Notes under the pieces: model-generated | Databases searched by the model: none | What the model saw: only the letters and a program-made list of their open reading frames with translations | What the model was told of the DNA's origin: nothing | Assembly (NCBI GenBank): GCA_040902425.1 | Contig: JBBDXI010000068.1 | Coordinates: 1 to 21,862, forward strand | DNA from: JBBDXI01 sp040902425 | Lineage (GTDB): Bacteria; Planctomycetota; Phycisphaerae; Phycisphaerales; UBA1924 | Direction of reading: 5' to 3' | DNA: 21,862 bases | Made by a program: the position numbers and the translations under genes | In this document: piece after piece, positions 20,175 to 21,862 of the stretch | How positions within the stretch are numbered: the first letter of the stretch is position 1 | Layout of the letters: the number at the start of each line of letters is the position of its first letter

Positions 20175-21706
20175 TCGCCGCCGCGCTCACCCTCCTCGCG
20201 GCCGCGGCGCCGCCCTCCGCGCCCGCGCCGGGCAACTCCGCCTTGCTCGACGCGCTCACGACCACCCAGCTGATCCTGATCACCGACTGGACGCTCAAGG
20301 TCCTGATCGCGCTGCGGGTCATCATGAACCGCCGGCCGGTCCCGGTCACGCTGGCGTGGCTGATGGTGCTGCTCATCCCCGTGCCCTACGTGGGCGTGGT
20401 CCTCTACGCCATCATCGGCGAGGTGCGCCTGGGGCGCCGGCGGCTCGCCCGCTACCGGCGGCTGACGGAGGGCTTCGCGGCGCGGGCCACCTTCCTCTGG
20501 CGGGCCCGCTCCCACCACTGGACCGCCGAGACCGAGCTGTACAAGCACATCTCCGAGGTGGCCAGCCGCGTCGGGGAGATGCCGCCCCTGCGCGGGAACA
20601 CCGTCGAGCTGTTCAGCGGGGCACAGACCTTCATCGACGCGCTCATCCGCGACATCGACGCCGCCGCCAGCCGCGTCCACCTCTTCTTCTACATCTGGAT
20701 CGACCACGGCCCGGGCCTGCAGGTCGCCGAAGCCGTCGAGCGGGCCGCCAGGCGCGGGGTCGAGTGCCGCGTCATGGTGGACGCCGTGGGCAGCAAGTGG
20801 CTGCTGTTCAGCCGGATCCCCGAGCGGCTCCGCCGGGCGGGCGTCAAGTTCGCCGTGTCGCTGCCCGTCAACCCGATCCGCATGCTCTTCGCGCGGCTCG
20901 ACCTGCGCAACCACCGCAAGATCGCCGTCATCGACGGGTGGACGGCCTACACCGGCTCGCAGAACATCGCCTGGACCACCTTCCGCCGCAAGGGCCTCCG
21001 CAAGAAGGGCCCCTACATCGACGCGATGGCCCGCGTCACCGGCCCGGCGGCGCAGGCGATCGAGGTCGTCTTCCTCCGCGACTGGGAGGTCGAGAGCGAC
21101 GAGGCCCTCGGCGACACGCTGGAGCAGCTGCTGCCCGAGCGGCCCACGCCCGAGGGCGGGTCGGTCATCCAGGTCGTCCCCTCCGGGCCCGACGCCCCGC
21201 CCCAGGCCATGATCGAGGCCTTCATCACCACCATCTACTCGGCCCGGCGCGAGCTGATCATGACCACGCCCTACTTCGTCCCCGATGAGCCCAGCAAGCA
21301 CGCCCTCATCGCCGCGGCCATGCGGGGCGTCGAGGTGACGCTGGTCATCCCCGACGAGCACGACTCGGCCGTGGTGGCCGCGGCGGCGCGGGCCCACTTC
21401 CAGGATTTGCTGGAGGCGGGGGTCCGGATCAAGCACCACACCAGCGGGCTGCTGCACAGCAAGACGCTGACGGTGGACGCGTCGATCGGGCTGATCGGCT
21501 CGGCGAACTTCGACCTGCGGAGCTTCGTGCTGAACTTCGAGCTGTCGCTGTTCATCTTCGACGCGGATGTGGCGAGCCAACTGCGGATGCTGCAGATGAG
21601 CTACATGGAGGACTCGGTGGATGTCTTCCTGGAGGAGTGGCGGGCGCGGCCGTACTGGCGCCGGGCGCTGGACGACGCGGCGCGGCTGCTGGGGCCGCTG
21701 CTGTAG
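20171..21706 (+). CDS. cls: Cardiolipin synthase (phospholipase D superfamily)
   Basis: A 511-aa membrane enzyme that joins phosphatidyl groups to make cardiolipin. N-terminal hydrophobic helices (about 30-52 and 58-84) precede two HKD catalytic motifs: NHRKIAVIDG with H248, K250, D255, and LLHSKTLTVD with H429, K431, D436. Both are followed by the family's GS-N segments (TGSQN and IGSANFDLRS). FFYIWIDHG and TPYFVPDE are further cardiolipin-synthase marks, so this is more likely Cls than a nuclease of the same superfamily. The ATG at 20171 overlaps the mntR stop by four bases, implying translational coupling. Third codon positions shift from C toward G in the later part, probably of no functional meaning. 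Confidence 0.92.
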   Translation: MIAAALTLLAAAAPPSAPAPGNSALLDALTTTQLILITDWTLKVLIALRVIMNRRPVPVTLAWLMVLLIPVPYVGVVLYAIIGEVRLGRRRLARYRRLTEGFAARATFLWRARSHHWTAETELYKHISEVASRVGEMPPLRGNTVELFSGAQTFIDALIRDIDAAASRVHLFFYIWIDHGPGLQVAEAVERAARRGVECRVMVDAVGSKWLLFSRIPERLRRAGVKFAVSLPVNPIRMLFARLDLRNHRKIAVIDGWTAYTGSQNIAWTTFRRKGLRKKGPYIDAMARVTGPAAQAIEVVFLRDWEVESDEALGDTLEQLLPERPTPEGGSVIQVVPSGPDAPPQAMIEAFITTIYSARRELIMTTPYFVPDEPSKHALIAAAMRGVEVTLVIPDEHDSAVVAAAARAHFQDLLEAGVRIKHHTSGLLHSKTLTVDASIGLIGSANFDLRSFVLNFELSLFIFDADVASQLRMLQMSYMEDSVDVFLEEWRARPYWRRALDDAARLLGPLL

Positions 21707-21782
21707 ATGGGGAGGAGACGGCAAGCGGCAAGCGGTGGCCGGGGGTGACGGGTCGCTGGCGCTCGCCGCTCGTCGGGAGGTT

Positions 21783-21862
21783 CTAGCTGGTGTCGGCGGT
21801 GATCTGCTCGAAGCGCCAGACGGGTTTGCCTTTGCGGTGGTAGTCGTCGTGGAGGAGGTGGA
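21783..21862 (-). CDS. 3' end of an unidentified leftward gene (partial)
   Basis: The last 25 codons of a minus-strand gene that continues past the right edge. The visible C-terminus includes HDDYHRKGKPVWRFEQI and ends TADTS before TAG at 21783-21785. The codon choice (C-ending codons) matches genuine genes here. It converges on cls. The 76-nt gap holds a short tandem duplication (GGCAAGC twice around 21720-21735) but no clear hairpin. I cannot name the family from so little sequence. Confidence 0.55.
   Translation of the reverse strand, partial: HLLHDDYHRKGKPVWRFEQITADTS

Noticed and set aside
1..21862. Defence island, prophage, toxin-antitoxin or integrative element
   Set aside because: No transposase, integrase, restriction, nuclease-helicase or toxin genes are visible. 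The HKD protein is best explained as cardiolipin synthase, because it has N-terminal membrane helices and two full HKD motifs with cardiolipin-synthase context residues.

Overview
This is a very GC-rich chromosomal window (about 70% GC by eye) with strong G/C bias at third codon positions. The gene families point to the phylum Planctomycetota, most likely class Phycisphaerae. The evidence is a PEP-CTERM-like surface protein, a DUF1573-rhodanese-DoxX gene set, two ECF-type sigma factors, a single LolC/FtsX-like permease with its ATPase, and many dispersed palindromic repeats of a kind I remember from planctomycete genomes. The taxonomic call is inference: there is no rRNA or other definitive marker here. 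I see no CRISPR array, rRNA, tRNA, transposase, phage gene or known defence system. The genes look like ordinary chromosomal ones, and the unusual content is the repeats.

Layout. Positions 1-1027 hold the start of an unknown leftward gene preceded by an ECF sigma factor, then a 320-bp divergent region. A PEP-CTERM-like exported protein (1028-1735, +) runs toward a leftward group of three genes: a HEAT-like exported protein (4898-5992), an oligopeptide-type solute-binding protein (2899-4863) and an OppB/DppB-type permease (1800-2807). Next is a leftward pair coupled by a GTGA overlap, a TolB/PD40 exported protein (7450-8823) and an M24 metallopeptidase (6254-7453). An RluA-family pseudouridine synthase (+) faces a free-methionine-sulfoxide reductase (msrC) and ribosomal protein bS18 (rpsR).

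From 10683 to 14839 lies a divergent module. Leftward are DUF1573, rhodanese and DoxX/MauE-like genes, tightly packed or overlapping. Rightward are an ECF sigma factor and a single-pass membrane protein. Four of these five products have paired cysteines, which suggests an envelope thiol or sulfur function that may be under sigma-factor control. After that come a leftward DUF2007-dus pair, a rightward LolC/FtsX-like permease and LolD-like ATPase, then yggU (DUF167), mntR and cardiolipin synthase (mntR and cls overlap as ATGA), and finally the 3' end of an unidentified leftward gene at the right edge.

Two repeat systems lie over this. First, at least seven short elements have near-constant edges (GTGSCAC at the left, usually GTGYTCC or similar at the right) around different perfect or near-perfect palindromes. 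Three of these sit in frame inside conserved genes (sigma factor, M24 peptidase, Dus), and a degenerate relative lies inside the RluA gene. Second, three longer inverted repeats (at 2828, 9612 and 19303) have unrelated sequences but the same plan: arms of 28-29 nt, each made of three units spaced 9-10 nt apart, around a 25-77-nt loop. One of them supplies the C-terminal tail of the solute-binding protein, and another encloses a 71-nt pure pyrimidine tract. Three of the four convergent gene junctions contain inverted-repeat DNA.
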